64,000 bases of DNA, taken from NCBI GenBank assembly GCA_024195585.1, contig SWBL01000097.1, positions 62,001-126,000 on the forward strand. Reading direction: 5' to 3'. The position numbers and the translations under genes were made by a program. Below are positions 1-10,424 of this stretch, piece after piece. Below the pieces are notes generated by a model. The model saw only the letters and a list, made by a program, of their open reading frames with translations. It ran no database searches and was not told the origin of the DNA. Each line of letters starts with the position of its first letter. Within the stretch, counting starts at the first letter, position 1. The stretch comes from Aureobasidium sp. EXF-3400 (taxonomy: Eukaryota; Ascomycota; Dothideomycetes; Dothideales; Saccotheciaceae).

Positions 1-342
1 TCGAATCGTGTGGATACCTTTGATGATGCATTTAAATCTCGTATTCATGTTCCTCTGAAATACACGGGTCTGGACTCTTCTTCCCGCAAACAGATCTGGA
101 AGAATTTCTTGGATAGGGCTGAGGGTGGTGATGGAGCTAACGGCGATAGTGAAGTCGTTGATGAGCAAGGACTGGAGACATTGGCACAGCATGACTTGAA
201 CGGAAGACAGATCAAGGGTATCGTCAGAACGGCTACCAGTCTTGCCAGGTATGATGGCAAGAAGTTGGATTTGGAGACTTTGGAGCAGGTCGTGGAGATT
301 CAGATGGACTTTGAGAGGGATCTCGTTGGGGACAAGGAGTAA
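1..342 (+). CDS. AAA+ ATPase, C-terminal fragment (5' truncated by window)
   Basis: Open from the first base; only the last 113 residues and the stop are inside the window. The opening residues SNRVDTFDDAFKSRI match the sensor-1 / arginine-finger end of an AAA+ module, where fungal AAA proteins usually carry a TSNR..FDEAFKSRI-type motif. A helical lid follows, including the stretch LNGRQIKGIVRTATSLA typical of sensor 2, then a short acidic tail. The family uses ATP hydrolysis to remodel protein complexes. The substrate and cell location cannot be told from this fragment. It most resembles large fungal AAA proteins with one C-terminal ATPase domain. No intron is visible in the fragment. Confidence 0.85.
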   Translation, partial: SNRVDTFDDAFKSRIHVPLKYTGLDSSSRKQIWKNFLDRAEGGDGANGDSEVVDEQGLETLAQHDLNGRQIKGIVRTATSLARYDGKKLDLETLEQVVEIQMDFERDLVGDKE

Positions 343-734
343 GCTTTGGAGCAGCTGCCGAAGCTGATGAGGGATGCATAGTCAGACGGATATCAAAGCT
401 GCTCTAGGAAACATGCGAGTTCACAGAGAAGGAGATCAGCATATGCAATACAGAATCAGTACATAGAAGAAAAAATCATCAAACTGTATTGACATTATAA
501 ACAGCCTTCTTGGCTACGTGGAAATGAAGGATTAAAACTACTAAACAGAAAAGATCCACCCGATCCATGGCTTTCTATGATATCCGCCAACCATACTCCA
601 GAAATCCTGCATAACGCTCGTGGGTATCTTTCTACCTCTTGCTCGACAACCGGAAAAGATGACAAAGGGGTATACTATGCGCTAATGGAAATGTGTCTTC
701 CACGCCGTTCTGAAAAAAAGAGTCAGAGAGGCCT
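343..734. other. Convergent 3' intergenic region
   Basis: Lies between the 3' end of the AAA gene and the 3' end of the opposing Cys-cluster gene. It should hold both 3' UTRs. I see no gene, repeat or RNA in it; a plus-strand open stretch from 577 runs into the next gene antisense and looks like chance. Confidence 0.6.
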
Positions 735-1907
735 CTATTCTCTGGTGAACAAGTCAGGGGTATGGTTGTTCACGGCTTCTTCTGTCAAGGCCACGCCACC
801 CTCCACAGCGATCTCTGAGTCAAGGCTGGATTCGCTCGAGACGGAAGAGGCAAAGTCAAAGGGGTGACCAGAGTAGAACTCGGGATCTGTCATGGCCTTC
901 AGTGAGTATTGTGCTCTCAGCTCTTGAACAGTCTGTTCACAGCCAGGTAGAATTGTGTATGATGTGGTGGTTGGAATGGTGGGGAGGCTGATCGAAGAGG
1001 TTGTAGTGTATGAATGTGAAGGCGAGTCGTCATCATGAGTAGCAGTCGATATGCGGTGCGGGCGAGGAGACTCTGAGTTGGAAACGAGTCTGATAGTGGA
1101 GCGAGGCGTGTGCGCATAACGTGGGTCTCTGAGGGTGACGAAGGGCAAGTCGACGCCGGCGCGTAAGTGATCATCGCCTTCACGAGAACTGGATGAAAGG
1201 GCATCTCCGCAACTTTCGTCATCGTAGTCGCCATCAGTCGAGAAGCCATCGTCCGTGTATCCCGACGATACGGAGTGGTTTGGTGAATTGTAAGGAGATT
1301 CGCCCCAGATCGGAGTGGGAAGGTATTGGACAGCAGGACACAGTCCGAGTCGTTGGACGATACGTGCATCCTTGACAGGGAGGATGGCTGTCATTTCGTA
1401 GTTGTCGATGGGTCTGATTTCGTCTTCGAAGACTGCTTCAAACGACATCCAGCTGCGGTCTTTGCGCGCTGGACCACAATGCTGACAGATTTTGTGCTCG
1501 CAGCGAAAGTCGACTGATGCGCTGTTTACATTTGCAAAGCCTGGTTGATTCTTCGTTGACGAGGCTTGAGCGGACTTTTCGAGGACTTGTTGCTTTTGGC
1601 GTATGAGAATCTGGATTTGCTGATCGGTGTAACCGCCCTTCTCGAAATCTTTGATGATGGACTCGCTGAGACCCAGTTGGCGAAGTTCTTCTCCAGCAGG
1701 ACTGACGGGATGTGTCATGGACTTGACAAAGGAATAGTCTCCGACCTCTGGGACATCAGAAGAGCAGCTGTAGAGCCAACCGAAGGGCGAAGGACTGTGG
1801 CAGATGTCACATGACCAGTTTCCGTAGACGCGGTCCATTCTGATGTGTGTGCAGGCGGTGATGCACTGTGGAGGAGGGCGTCGGTTCGAGCGACTGACGG
1901 ATGCCAT
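735..1907 (-). CDS. Conserved fungal protein with two Cys clusters
   Basis: Intronless, 390 aa. I do not recognise a named function. The N-terminus (about residues 14-50) has cysteines spaced like a zinc ribbon: CITAC, then CDICHSPSPFGWLYSC. A second cluster near residues 135-150 reads CEHKICQHCGPARKDRSW, leading into FEAVFEDEI. The C-terminal half is Ser/Thr/Asp-rich and looks disordered. Ascomycete genomes carry hypothetical proteins with this CxxC...CEHxxCxxC...RDR..SFEAVF layout (from memory, not searched). Metal binding is inferred from the cysteine spacing only. The start gives MASVSRSNRRPPP; a longer frame upstream is out of register. Confidence 0.75.
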   Translation of the reverse strand: MASVSRSNRRPPPQCITACTHIRMDRVYGNWSCDICHSPSPFGWLYSCSSDVPEVGDYSFVKSMTHPVSPAGEELRQLGLSESIIKDFEKGGYTDQQIQILIRQKQQVLEKSAQASSTKNQPGFANVNSASVDFRCEHKICQHCGPARKDRSWMSFEAVFEDEIRPIDNYEMTAILPVKDARIVQRLGLCPAVQYLPTPIWGESPYNSPNHSVSSGYTDDGFSTDGDYDDESCGDALSSSSREGDDHLRAGVDLPFVTLRDPRYAHTPRSTIRLVSNSESPRPHRISTATHDDDSPSHSYTTTSSISLPTIPTTTSYTILPGCEQTVQELRAQYSLKAMTDPEFYSGHPFDFASSVSSESSLDSEIAVEGGVALTEEAVNNHTPDLFTRE

Positions 1908-2982
1908 ACCGGCCTGTAATATGTGGTTAACGATCTGCTGTTGGACACGTTTGATAATGTTGTTTCACAGTGAGATCGTCTAGGTAGGAGCAAGGAGGTA
2001 ATGGTCGGTGGAAGAAGTGCAGGAAGAAAAGCTGTTTGTTGTAACTTACTTGCGCAATTATGCTCATGTTTGAGAAAGCAGGATGTTGTTGCGAATGGTT
2101 CGTGCGAAAGATCGTGAAAAAGGATGGGAGTATCTCGCAGACGAGAGGAATGGCGGGATTTGACGAATGTGCGAATGTGGATGGATGGAAAAAGAAGTGA
2201 GTGGATGGAATGGATTGTGGTTGGACTGTTTTGCAGCCAAGTAGTCGCGAGTGAAGGAAAAGGCAGGCACGGCATCAAGGAAAGCACATGGCAGTCAACT
2301 GCGACTGGCGTTTCGCGCTGAGATGGAATATGAGAGTCGAAAGCATGTTTTCACGAGGAAATCGAAAACAAAGCAAATAGTGTCGAGGCCGGGTCAGGAA
2401 CTTGATGCTTTTTAGGATTACATGGTATGGTACACGCAGTGCGACCAGCGAGATGCATATTGGCGGGTGGAAGCATCTGGCATAGGGCTCGAGCACTGTG
2501 GTAGCTCGATCGATGGTGAGAGAGGAGAATTAGGGAGAGTAGCACAGTTGAGATGTAGAAGGTTTCCCCCACCCTTGTGATAGGGTCTTGACCAGGTACG
2601 GTTGGCCTCGTCGAACGGGAGCTTGCAGTGCTCGAGTGCGGCCGAAGCTGAAACTCGTATGTATACGACAGGTCTACAGTCTGCGACAGATCAGGCTTAC
2701 AGAACTGGTCAAACTCGACCAGAAATGATTTTTGTCGGACACGGAGGTGACAATCGGCGCGGCATGTGGTTAGTAGAGAAATGACAGGCGGCAAGTGGTG
2801 GAGGGTGTCGGCACCCCGCGAACAGGTGGAACCTCGGTCCAGGCGGCAGAGATAACCCCGGAGCAGGCCGCCTGTCGCGAGCGGCTGTATCTTTGGTGTT
2901 TTGGTTTAGGCGCGGCCCAGCCACTCGGTTTGACGACGACTCTTTCTTCGGTCGTACATCTCTTATACAACAACTCAGCACA
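1908..2982. other. Divergent intergenic/promoter region
   Basis: About 1.1 kb between two divergent genes (Cys-cluster protein leftwards, Mpv17 family rightwards). It must hold both promoters and leaders. No ORF here has protein-like composition and I found no strong TATA box or repeat. Confidence 0.5.
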
Positions 2983-3820
2983 ATGTCGTCGGTCAAGTTC
3001 GACGTCAAGGAGACGGTGGCCAGCGTCACCGGCGCTCAGGTTTCGCCCAATGAGGTCGGCAATGCCATTGCCAAAGGTGCTGGTGCTGGTGGCTACCTTG
3101 CTGTACGTCAAGAGTGAATGCGACTGCCATGCGACGGCGACTGACTGAGAACCCCAGGCATACTTGCGCCAGCTCCAGTCCAACCCTCTTCGCACCAAGA
3201 TGATCACCTCAGGCTCGCTCTCTGGTGCCCAAGAAGTGCTCGCTTCGTGGATCGCAAAGGACCGCAACAAGAATGGCCACTACTTCACCTCTCGTGTCCC
3301 CAAGATGGCTCTTTACGGCGCCTTTGTCAGCGCTCCCCTCGGCCACATCCTCATCAACATTCTGCAGAAAGCCTTTGCTGGCCGAACCAGTCTCAAGGCC
3401 AAGATCCTGCAGATCCTCGCTAGCAACTTGATTGTATGCATCTCCTCTGCCACTCATAACCTGTACCCCTCTAATTGATCTCCCCAACAGGTTGCCCCTA
3501 TCCAGAACACCATCTACCTCTCAGCCATGGCCATCATCGCCGGCGCCCGCACTTTCCACCAAGTCCGCGCTACCGTCCGTGCCGGTCTGCTGCCCGTCAT
3601 GAAGGTCAGCTGGTGCACTTCCCCTCTGGCTCTCGCCTTTGCCCAGAAGTTCCTGCCTCAAGAGACCTGGGTCCCTTTCTTCAACATCATTGCCTTTGTC
3701 ATCGGTACATACATCAATGCACACACCAAGAAGAAGCGTCTGGCTGCTCTGAGAAAGAAGCACTACGGCGATTCGAGAGGCACCGGCCGTCCTGAGGATG
3801 AGAGACGCCCCAACTTCTAG
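2983..3820 (+). CDS. Mpv17/PMP22-family membrane protein
   Basis: Three exons: 2983-3102, 3158-3433 and 3491-3820; 241 aa. Introns are 55 and 57 bp with GTACGT/GTATGC donors and CCCAG/AACAG acceptors. The start ATG follows ..CAGCACA and gives MSSVKFDVKET. The body has the family pattern of a short Ala/Gly-rich N-terminus, YLRQLQSNPLRTKMITSG, then four hydrophobic segments, ending W-x-P-F-F-N near the last one and a basic KKKRLAALRKKHYG tail. The Mpv17/PXMP2 family forms small channels in peroxisomal or mitochondrial inner membranes. The overall form (YLxxLxxxPLxTKxxTSG; basic tail) looks closer to peroxisomal PMP22 than to Sym1, but the compartment is an inference. Confidence 0.88.
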
Positions 3821-4562
3821 ATAACCCTATAGTTCTGGGGAAAAGGTATGGCGAGAGATGCAATCACTCCCGCCATGTCTCGATGATGTGCTTTTTATTC
3901 TCGCGCGATTTGTTCATGCATATATCCACCTAGCAGTTCTCTCAAGTCATTTCCTTCGAAAATCCCGCTCTGCGCTTCAATCACGTTTCTCCCGATCATG
4001 TGCTTACGTGATTCATCATTGTCCGCTGGAACAAGGATCAAAGGTATTGTGCGCGACAAATCACCTCTTGAGTTTTACTCTGCACTATTAAGCTACATCT
4101 GCAACGGAACTATTTCAGGTCGTCAGAGAGAAAAGAAGCAATCGTCAAAGTCCTCTTCTTTATTCGCATGTTTTCTCTTTAATTGGTGGACTTTATTTCT
4201 TCGATCATTCCATTCAGACTCGACGGCCGAGTTCGATGGAATCTTTACAGCAGTAGGGAGAAAGAACAATCAAAGCGATGTGAGACAAGAACAAAGGAGT
4301 CTCAGAGCATGGTGATAGAATAGCATTGTTCTTTCTGACTTGCAATACATGTCTGAGAGGACGAAAATAACCAAGACCAGATATAGGGATTGCTACTCCA
4401 TCAGCTTGGTATAAGTAGAGGCATCGAGTACACCAAAGTAAAGTATTCACAGGGGTAGAGCAACAGCATCGCCCATCCACCATCCACCATCCACACTCAG
4501 CATCCACCAATGTAAGTCCACCATCCTCACCACTCTCACGAACCCGATAACCTCACGAGAAC
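3821..4562. other. 3' UTR and putative small-gene promoter, with CCATCCA repeats
   Basis: Downstream of the Mpv17 gene. Holds a TATA-like box at 4410 and a short CCATCCA-type tandem repeat at about 4473-4508. GTAAGT at 4511 and an AG at about 4559 could bound a 5' UTR intron for the small ORF at 4563. Confidence 0.4.
4410..4415 (+). promoter_or_regulatory. TATA-like box upstream of small ORF
   Basis: TATAAG in the context GGTATAAGTAGAGG, about 150 bp before the ATG at 4563. This is a plausible core promoter if the 5' UTR holds the 40-50 bp intron suggested by GTAAGT at 4511. Confidence 0.35.
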
Positions 4563-4772
4563 ATGGCCATCACTATCTCCTGGCACCCCCCGAACTCTCA
4601 CTGCAGGCAGCTCGAGAAGAAGGCACAGATCGAGTCAACAGCGCGGGAAAACGCTCCTCGTAGGGCTACTCACGCTCTTATCAGATGTGGTTGGCACACT
4701 AGTGGGTCTGATAGCGAAGAGCATATCACTGTGACTTATACCCTGAAGGTTACTGAGCATATTCATCGTTGA
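4563..4772 (+). CDS. Small hypothetical protein, 69 aa
   Basis: An ATG in good context (GAGAACATGGCC) opens 69 codons. The protein has a Pro/His N-terminus, a charged helix-prone middle (QLEKKAQIESTAREN) and a C-terminal stretch EEHITVTYTLKVTEHIHR that looks like a beta strand. No family is recognised. Support comes from the TATA-like box at 4410 and a possible 5' UTR intron starting at 4511. A sequence this short could still be chance. Confidence 0.35.
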   Translation: MAITISWHPPNSHCRQLEKKAQIESTARENAPRRATHALIRCGWHTSGSDSEEHITVTYTLKVTEHIHR

Positions 4773-5017
4773 TGCATCTACTGAGTGGAAGAAGATGATG
4801 CTTGATGTTCAATCTTGTGTCGGATTTGAAATTGAGGAACGAACTGGTGGGAAGATGTATGATACAATGAGACTTGAAATATGATCTTGCCTTTACTCTA
4901 TACCTCTAGATGTACCGCAAATCGCCTTCAAATGATGCACTATTGCAGCTCCGATCGTGTTCTTTCCAGCGAAGGGGAAAAAAACCAGCGACCCCTCATC
5001 AGACGTCGCAAAGCCAA

Positions 5018-6140
5018 TTACAGACGTTCCAATGACTTCTTGTACGCCGTTTCATACTGATTCTCACCGCGACCTACTCTTATCATGCCTTCCTGGAAAG
5101 TAGTAGCCACATGCACACCCCCCGGCCCAACAATACGACTATGATGAGTAGCTCGTCCCCCACCCGCTCTCGTCGTCCACACTTCCTGACAAAACCAAAG
5201 TCTCTCCTTTGCCTCGTTCTGCAGCATTATATGCGAGGCTGGACTGTGAAACACCACTGTATGGCTCAAACTTGCCATGTGAGTAAACTTGTCGCTCACG
5301 TTAAAGTGATTTGCTACTATGAAGAGAGAGTTGCGATCGGAGGCGTATAGATGCGCGCAAGCGTGGATGTTGGGATCTGAGGGCAGGTCGCCGATTGTGC
5401 GATAGAAGAAGAGTTGACGGCGATCGAATGCTGAGAGTGAAGTGTTTATCGGTGTCATGTCAACCTTGCGACATTCGAGGCCGGGAAATTCGTCATTTCG
5501 ACCTGTAAGTTTCCGACGAGCGTTATACCTGTGCGATATAAGATGACTGAACATGTGCCGAAGTGAGAGGATCACCTACCAAGGCACATCCATGCCGGAA
5601 ACTTCTTCCCAGTCTTCCGGCTTCTTGCTCGAAAGAACTTTCCCATACTGCTGGTCTAGATCGATCTTCTCTTGGACATCGAAATGGCTCTCCTCGGACA
5701 GTTTAAATGAGCAGGTGCAGGTAAAGCATATTCCATCGCCTTCGGCTTGGGTGACGTTGACCAAGCGAGTACAATACGACCGCCCGTTCCGGATGGTCTG
5801 AACTCGATAGATGAACGGAATCGAAGAATCACCAGCAAGGACAAAGAAGCCCGTGACATTCTAGAGCACAACAAAGTCAGATTCACTTTGAATTGCTTCG
5901 CCTCGTTGATGAATGGTCTTGGTATTGAACTGGAATACTGACGTGTATCACAAAGCCAGCCTCGACCGTCTTCGCCGCTGCCCAGACGGCTTGGGCATAG
6001 ACATGACCACCGTACGCTCTGCCAGAGCCACTGGGAGAGAAAGGCAGAGAGGTGCTGCGGTAGGTGGTTTCGTCCACCTTTTCCAGTGCGATCAAGTCCA
6101 CGAATGGTAAATATCCATTGCCATGGCGAGGGGCTGCCAT
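5018..6140 (-). CDS. Acyl-CoA thioesterase II (TesB/ACOT8 type)
   Basis: Three exons on the minus strand: 6140-5943, 5860-5581 and 5529-5018; 329 aa, close to the usual 320-330 aa of the family. The introns are 82 and 51 bp. The N-terminal hot-dog fold shows SGSGRAYGGHVYAQAVWAA and, after the first intron, GDSSIPFIYRV followed by IRNGRSYCTRLVNVTQ. The C-terminal hot-dog shows ASLSHTVVFH and ends in VHVATTFQEGMIRV. The enzyme hydrolyses acyl-CoA to free acid and CoA, classically in peroxisomes beside beta-oxidation. The C-terminus ends in SLERL, not a clean SKL, so peroxisomal import is uncertain. MAAPRHG was chosen as start; an in-frame ATG at 6179 is the alternative. Confidence 0.88.
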
Positions 6141-7018
6141 GTCAGCGACAATCGAGCAATAAACAGACCAGAGGATCAAGACACGAGATCATGGATAAGT
6201 CGCTTGGCAAACGGGGTTGGCGTTTCGAAGAAGCGAGGTACCGCGTGTGAAGATTGAAGCATATCCGGAGGTGAAGCGCGCTGAGCCGAGGTGGAGTGGG
6301 AGTGGGGGATCACCATGTGGGGAGAAGTTCGGTGTCATCTCGGTCTATCTTTTTCTCCAGAAGCTGACCCTGAGACCCCACTGGGGCAGAAAAGAGGCCT
6401 GCCGAAAAAAGCACTAGTATTCAAGGAGAACTTGACTTGCGGATGATGTTCCTGAAGATTGGCAAGGAAGGAACGATGCTATACCAGAGGATCTGCTGCG
6501 ACTCCAGACCAGAACGAGCAACTCACATTTGCGATCGAGCAACAAAGAATTCAGAAGATGACGACGATGTGAGCTGTCGGATCGAAAGGTTCCTGACAGA
6601 GCCGCCGCCCTGCCACGTGCCATGGAAGTCAAAGAAGTAGACGCCGTTGGACAAAGGGGGCTGGTTGATTATGTCGAGAATTCTTCTATACAACAAAGCA
6701 AGTCATTGCCGTCGTCGTCTGACTTCTAGCCTCATAGTCACGAGACTGCAGAGTGCTGCGAGTTCTTTCAGATATGCGACTCGTGCATGATGTGCTGCAG
6801 AGGGTGTATTGAACAGATTGGGTTGTCCGTGAATTAGAAATGGAGTTGTCGACCTGCCTATTCGAGTATGCTCTGTATAAGGGCAATCAACGTGTATACA
6901 CGATTTGTTTGGTTTTTGAATAACGCTCCTGGTATGAAGAATAACTCGATAACTCGAGAGGTCTATAGTGTGAGTTGTGTATCCAGATTCGATTCGTGGT
7001 TAATGAGACACATTACTC

Positions 7019-7052
7019 GTCAAGATCGGTCAATTACCGATCAAAACTTGAC
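7019..7052. promoter_or_regulatory. Nested inverted repeat (CGG-N7-CCG dyad)
   Basis: GATCGGT (7024-7030) and ACCGATC (7036-7042) form perfect 7-bp arms around CAATT. Outside them, GTCAAG (7019) pairs with CTTGAC (7047), although the two dyads are not exactly concentric. Zn2Cys6 dimers bind inverted CGG/CCG triplets, so a regulator site is possible. No gene starts within 800 bp. Confidence 0.35.
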
Positions 7053-8605
7053 CGCCTCAAGCATCGACTTGCCGAATGGTATACCGCTTGGAGTAGCCGA
7101 GTCGGCTTGCCGAACGGGCCTCCAATGTCGGGTGTGACATCGGGTTCCATGGCTCTGTCGACACAATGAGGCCGAAATGCCACCGCCCGGGGCCCCAATA
7201 TCTCCACTCAAGCTCACCACAATTGGTCTTGTCCTCGTTGCGGGTACTGTAAGCGTCTTGGTCTTGCAAATTTCTCGCGTGGTCTGACTTGCTTCAGCTT
7301 CTTGGCCCGGCTAACACACGGTGGTAGGCGGAGCCGTGCCAACCTGCAGGGCGTCGCCCAATCTGGATTGGAATTAGGGCGCAGAGTAAGTGAGCAGTAG
7401 ATCCACGATATGACCACAAGATGGTCCTGGTTTAGGTGGCATTGTATGCTGACCGACGCGGGGATTATTGAAAACGTGATGATCTCAAAGCGTTCCTGGG
7501 GAAGCGTTCATGTCGTTCTTTCAACCTCCAATATAAGGGTTCTTACATAGGGAATTGATCGACCATGGAAGACTGTATCGATTCTTCCAATCTGGAGAAG
7601 TCGTGGAGAGAATCAGACTCGGCCCGCATCGCCTGGCCAGAGGGTGAAGGTTTACGGATCGGTTTGAGGCGGTCGTGTCGGCCATGACAGAGGTGTGATT
7701 ACAATTGCCACATTGCTTTGCTTACCGTTCGAACAACGCCATGGCGGCGGCAGCCAAGAAGAGAAAGCGTCCTGTGGCGAGTCTGGAGTGGATCTTACAT
7801 GAAGGCCAAGGCAGCGAAGAGTGTCAAGGGTGGCAAGACAAGTCACGCCGAGGGAGATGTGCTGTGCAAGCATCCACCGAACGTGATCTGGCGCGACAGA
7901 TTTGACCGCGCTTACAGAGATATTCCAGAATTCTTGAGGTCGTGATTGACGGCTAACCAAGAAACGGGTGTGACTTTCGCTGGGACATTTTAGCGAAGGC
8001 AACTTCGCAACGTGCAAAGGGAGGCACGGGGTAGCGTAAAATTAGCCCTGTGCCTGGGAGCTGCGCGGTGTAAACTCCAGACTGCCGGCAGTGGCCGAGC
8101 AAAGAGGGTCTCGAGGTGTGGCCAGACGAGGGTCCTGGCTGAAGCGTTTTCTCTGCTCTCCGACGACACTCCCTGTTGCATCTTCGACAGAGAATGAATG
8201 CCTCGACTTGTCGCCTCCTCGAGGTCGCGGCCGATACAAAATTGCGATTGTTCTTTTCCGGGCCGTGATCAATCGGCCATTGCAAGTATTCGCGCGCCCA
8301 GGACAGCTCGTCTCCAACCCAAAAATGCCACAAATTGGTGGTCCAAGAAATACCAAGGAGCGTTTGGCGACATCTGGGGCTCTGGGCAAAACGCGCGGGT
8401 ATTGGCGACAAGCCCTGCACGAGACAATTCGCATCTCGCATCAAAGCAAGGTCTACCTAGAACCGATTCGGGATACCGCGTGATCGATGATTTGCCCACG
8501 AACAATGGAGAGGTGCGCTAGTGCATGTGCTGTAGTGTGGGGATGCTGGAATGAATAGTTCACCCAGACAACTGCCCAGCATTGCACCTGCCCCGGTCTC
8601 TGTTG

Positions 8606-8747
8606 TATATAGAGTCGTTGTTTCCTCCCCTAGTGCTCTCTTTTTCTCTCCTCTCCATCAGTGACAACAGTCTTTATTTGATCCTCAATCCTCTTCCTCT
8701 TCCACTTTCATTTCATCTAGAAAGAAACACTCTCACACTCTAACGCA
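8606..8747 (+). promoter_or_regulatory. Core promoter and CT-rich leader of sugar transporter
   Basis: TATATA at 8606-8611 is followed by long pyrimidine tracts (TTTTTCTCTCCTCTCC and CCTCTTCCTCTTCC) up to the ATG at 8748, a layout common in strongly expressed fungal genes. A CreA-like GTGGGG lies at 8537-8542. The protein-binding roles are inferred. Confidence 0.5.
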
Positions 8748-10424
8748 ATGGCTCCAGTCACAGTGGAGCGCGTTGAGTCGCCTGTCACCGTCAGGGCCTA
8801 CCTGATGTGTGCATTCGCTGCCTTTGCCGGTATCCTCTTCGGTTACGATTCTGGTTACATCAACGGTGTCATGGGCACTGAGGTCTTCAAGCAGGAGTTT
8901 GGAAGATTCACCGGTGTCACTGATGCCAACACTCGTGGCTACAGCATTGCCTCCGGTACCCAATCGCTCATTATCTCCATCCTTTCCGCTGGTACCTTCT
9001 TCGGTGCTCTCTTCTCTGGTGCCCTTGCCGATTGGATTGGTCGCAGAACCACCATCATCGCCGGATGTGGTGTCTTCTCGGTCGGTGTCATCCTTCAGGT
9101 AGCCTCTACCTCGGTCCCTCTCATCGTCGTTGGCCGTTTGATTGCTGGTGTCGGTGTTGGTTTCGTCTCGGCCATCAACATTCTCTACATGTCTGAGGTC
9201 GCTCCCCGCAAGGTCCGCGGTGCCATCGTCTCATGCTACCAATTCGCCATCACTATCGGTCTCATGCTTGCATCGGTCGTCACCTACGCTTGCCGCAACT
9301 ACCAGAACACTGGTGCCTACAGAATTCCTATCGCAATTCAGTTCGCCTGGGCCATCATCCTTTCCATCGGTCTCTTCCTCCTGCCCGAGTCTCCTCGTTA
9401 CTACGTCAAGAAGCAGCAGCTCGACAAAGCCGCCAAGGCTCTCGGTCGCGTCCGTGGCCAGCCTGCCGACAGCGCCTACATTGTCGATGAGCTCGCCGAG
9501 ATTCAGGCCAACTTCGAGTACGAGATGTCTGTCGGTGAAGTCAGCTGGTTGGGCATGTTCTCTGGCGGTATCACCAACCGCAACTCCAACATCCGCAAGG
9601 TCTTCATCGGTGTTTTGCTTCAGATGATGCAGCAGTGGACTGGTGTCAACTTCATCTTCTACTTCTCGACCTCCTTCTTCACCTCGATCGGTATTGAGAA
9701 CCCCTTCCTCATCTCTATGATCACCACCATCGTCAACGTCTGCTCCACTCCTCTCTCGTTCTGGACCATTGAGCGCTTCGGTCGTCGTCCTCTCCTGATC
9801 TACGGCGCCATCGGTATGTGCATCTGCGAATGGATCGTTGGTATCACTGGTACCGCCGACGCTGGCTCCCGCGCCTCTCAGATCGTCCTCATCCTCTTCA
9901 CCTGCATCTACATCTTCTTCTTTGCCTCGACTTGGGGCCCTACCGCCTGGGTTTCCATCGGAGAGATCTTCCCTCTTCCCATCCGTTCCAAGGGTGTTGC
10001 CATGTCCACCGCCTCTAACTGGGTAAGTTCTCTACCACCTCTATCATTCTGAAAACCTGCTGACAACCTCTCCGTTCTGGAATTGTATAATGTAAATTCG
10101 ACCCTATTTCCCTGCTGTTGATGCTAGAAACGATGCTAATATATTTATAGTGCTGTCATTACTCCATACCTCGTCGGAGAGCAGGAAGCCAATCTCGGAC
10201 CCAAGGTCTTCTTCCTCTGGGGTTCCACTTGCGCCATCTGCGTCCTTTTCGCCTACTTCTTCGTTCCTGAGACCAAGGGCCTGTCTCTTGAACAAGTCGA
10301 CAAGATGATGAACGAAGTCTCAGCCCGCAAGTCAGCCGGTTGGGTCCCTCATGATACCTTCGCCCAGGAGATGGGCAAGGACTCTTCTGCTCTCGAGGAG
10401 ATCGTTCACGAGTCCAAGGTGTAA
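8748..10424 (+). CDS. MFS sugar/H+ symporter (hexose transporter family), defective splice acceptor
   Basis: Best model: exons 8748-10022, a 17-nt microexon 10075-10091, and 10151-10424; 521 aa. Family hallmarks are GYDSGYINGV in TM1, DWIGRRTT, PESPRYYVKK after TM6, QQWTGVNFIFYF in TM7, FGRRPLL and the C-terminal PETKGLSLEQVD. Twelve TM helices are expected, at the plasma membrane. Codon use is strongly biased (GGT, GTC, ATC, TAC), suggesting high expression. The microexon encodes FWNCI plus two bases and restores the conserved NW-x-WN-x-IIAVITPYL join. However, the intron before it (10023-10074) ends in CTCTCCG where an AG is required, and no AG occurs between 10028 and 10074. Skipping the microexon shifts the frame; retaining the intron stops at 10052. 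It is therefore a functional gene with a sequence error, a non-canonical acceptor, or a recent lesion. The substrate is probably a hexose or sucrose-like sugar given the GH32 neighbour. Confidence 0.85.

Larger units (their letters stand above)
6141..8747. other. 2.6 kb gene-poor region upstream of sugar transporter
   Basis: No ORF here has convincing protein character. Several open stretches near 7950-8480 overlap on both strands, as expected by chance in GC-rich DNA. The region holds a strong dyad at 7019-7052 and, at its right end, the transporter promoter. I see no transposon ends or tRNA. Confidence 0.5.

Noticed and set aside
7950..8521. Cluster of overlapping ORFs on both strands before the sugar transporter
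   Set aside because: Five mutually overlapping frames, Arg/Ser/Pro-rich, none with a motif or splice support; expected by chance at this GC content.
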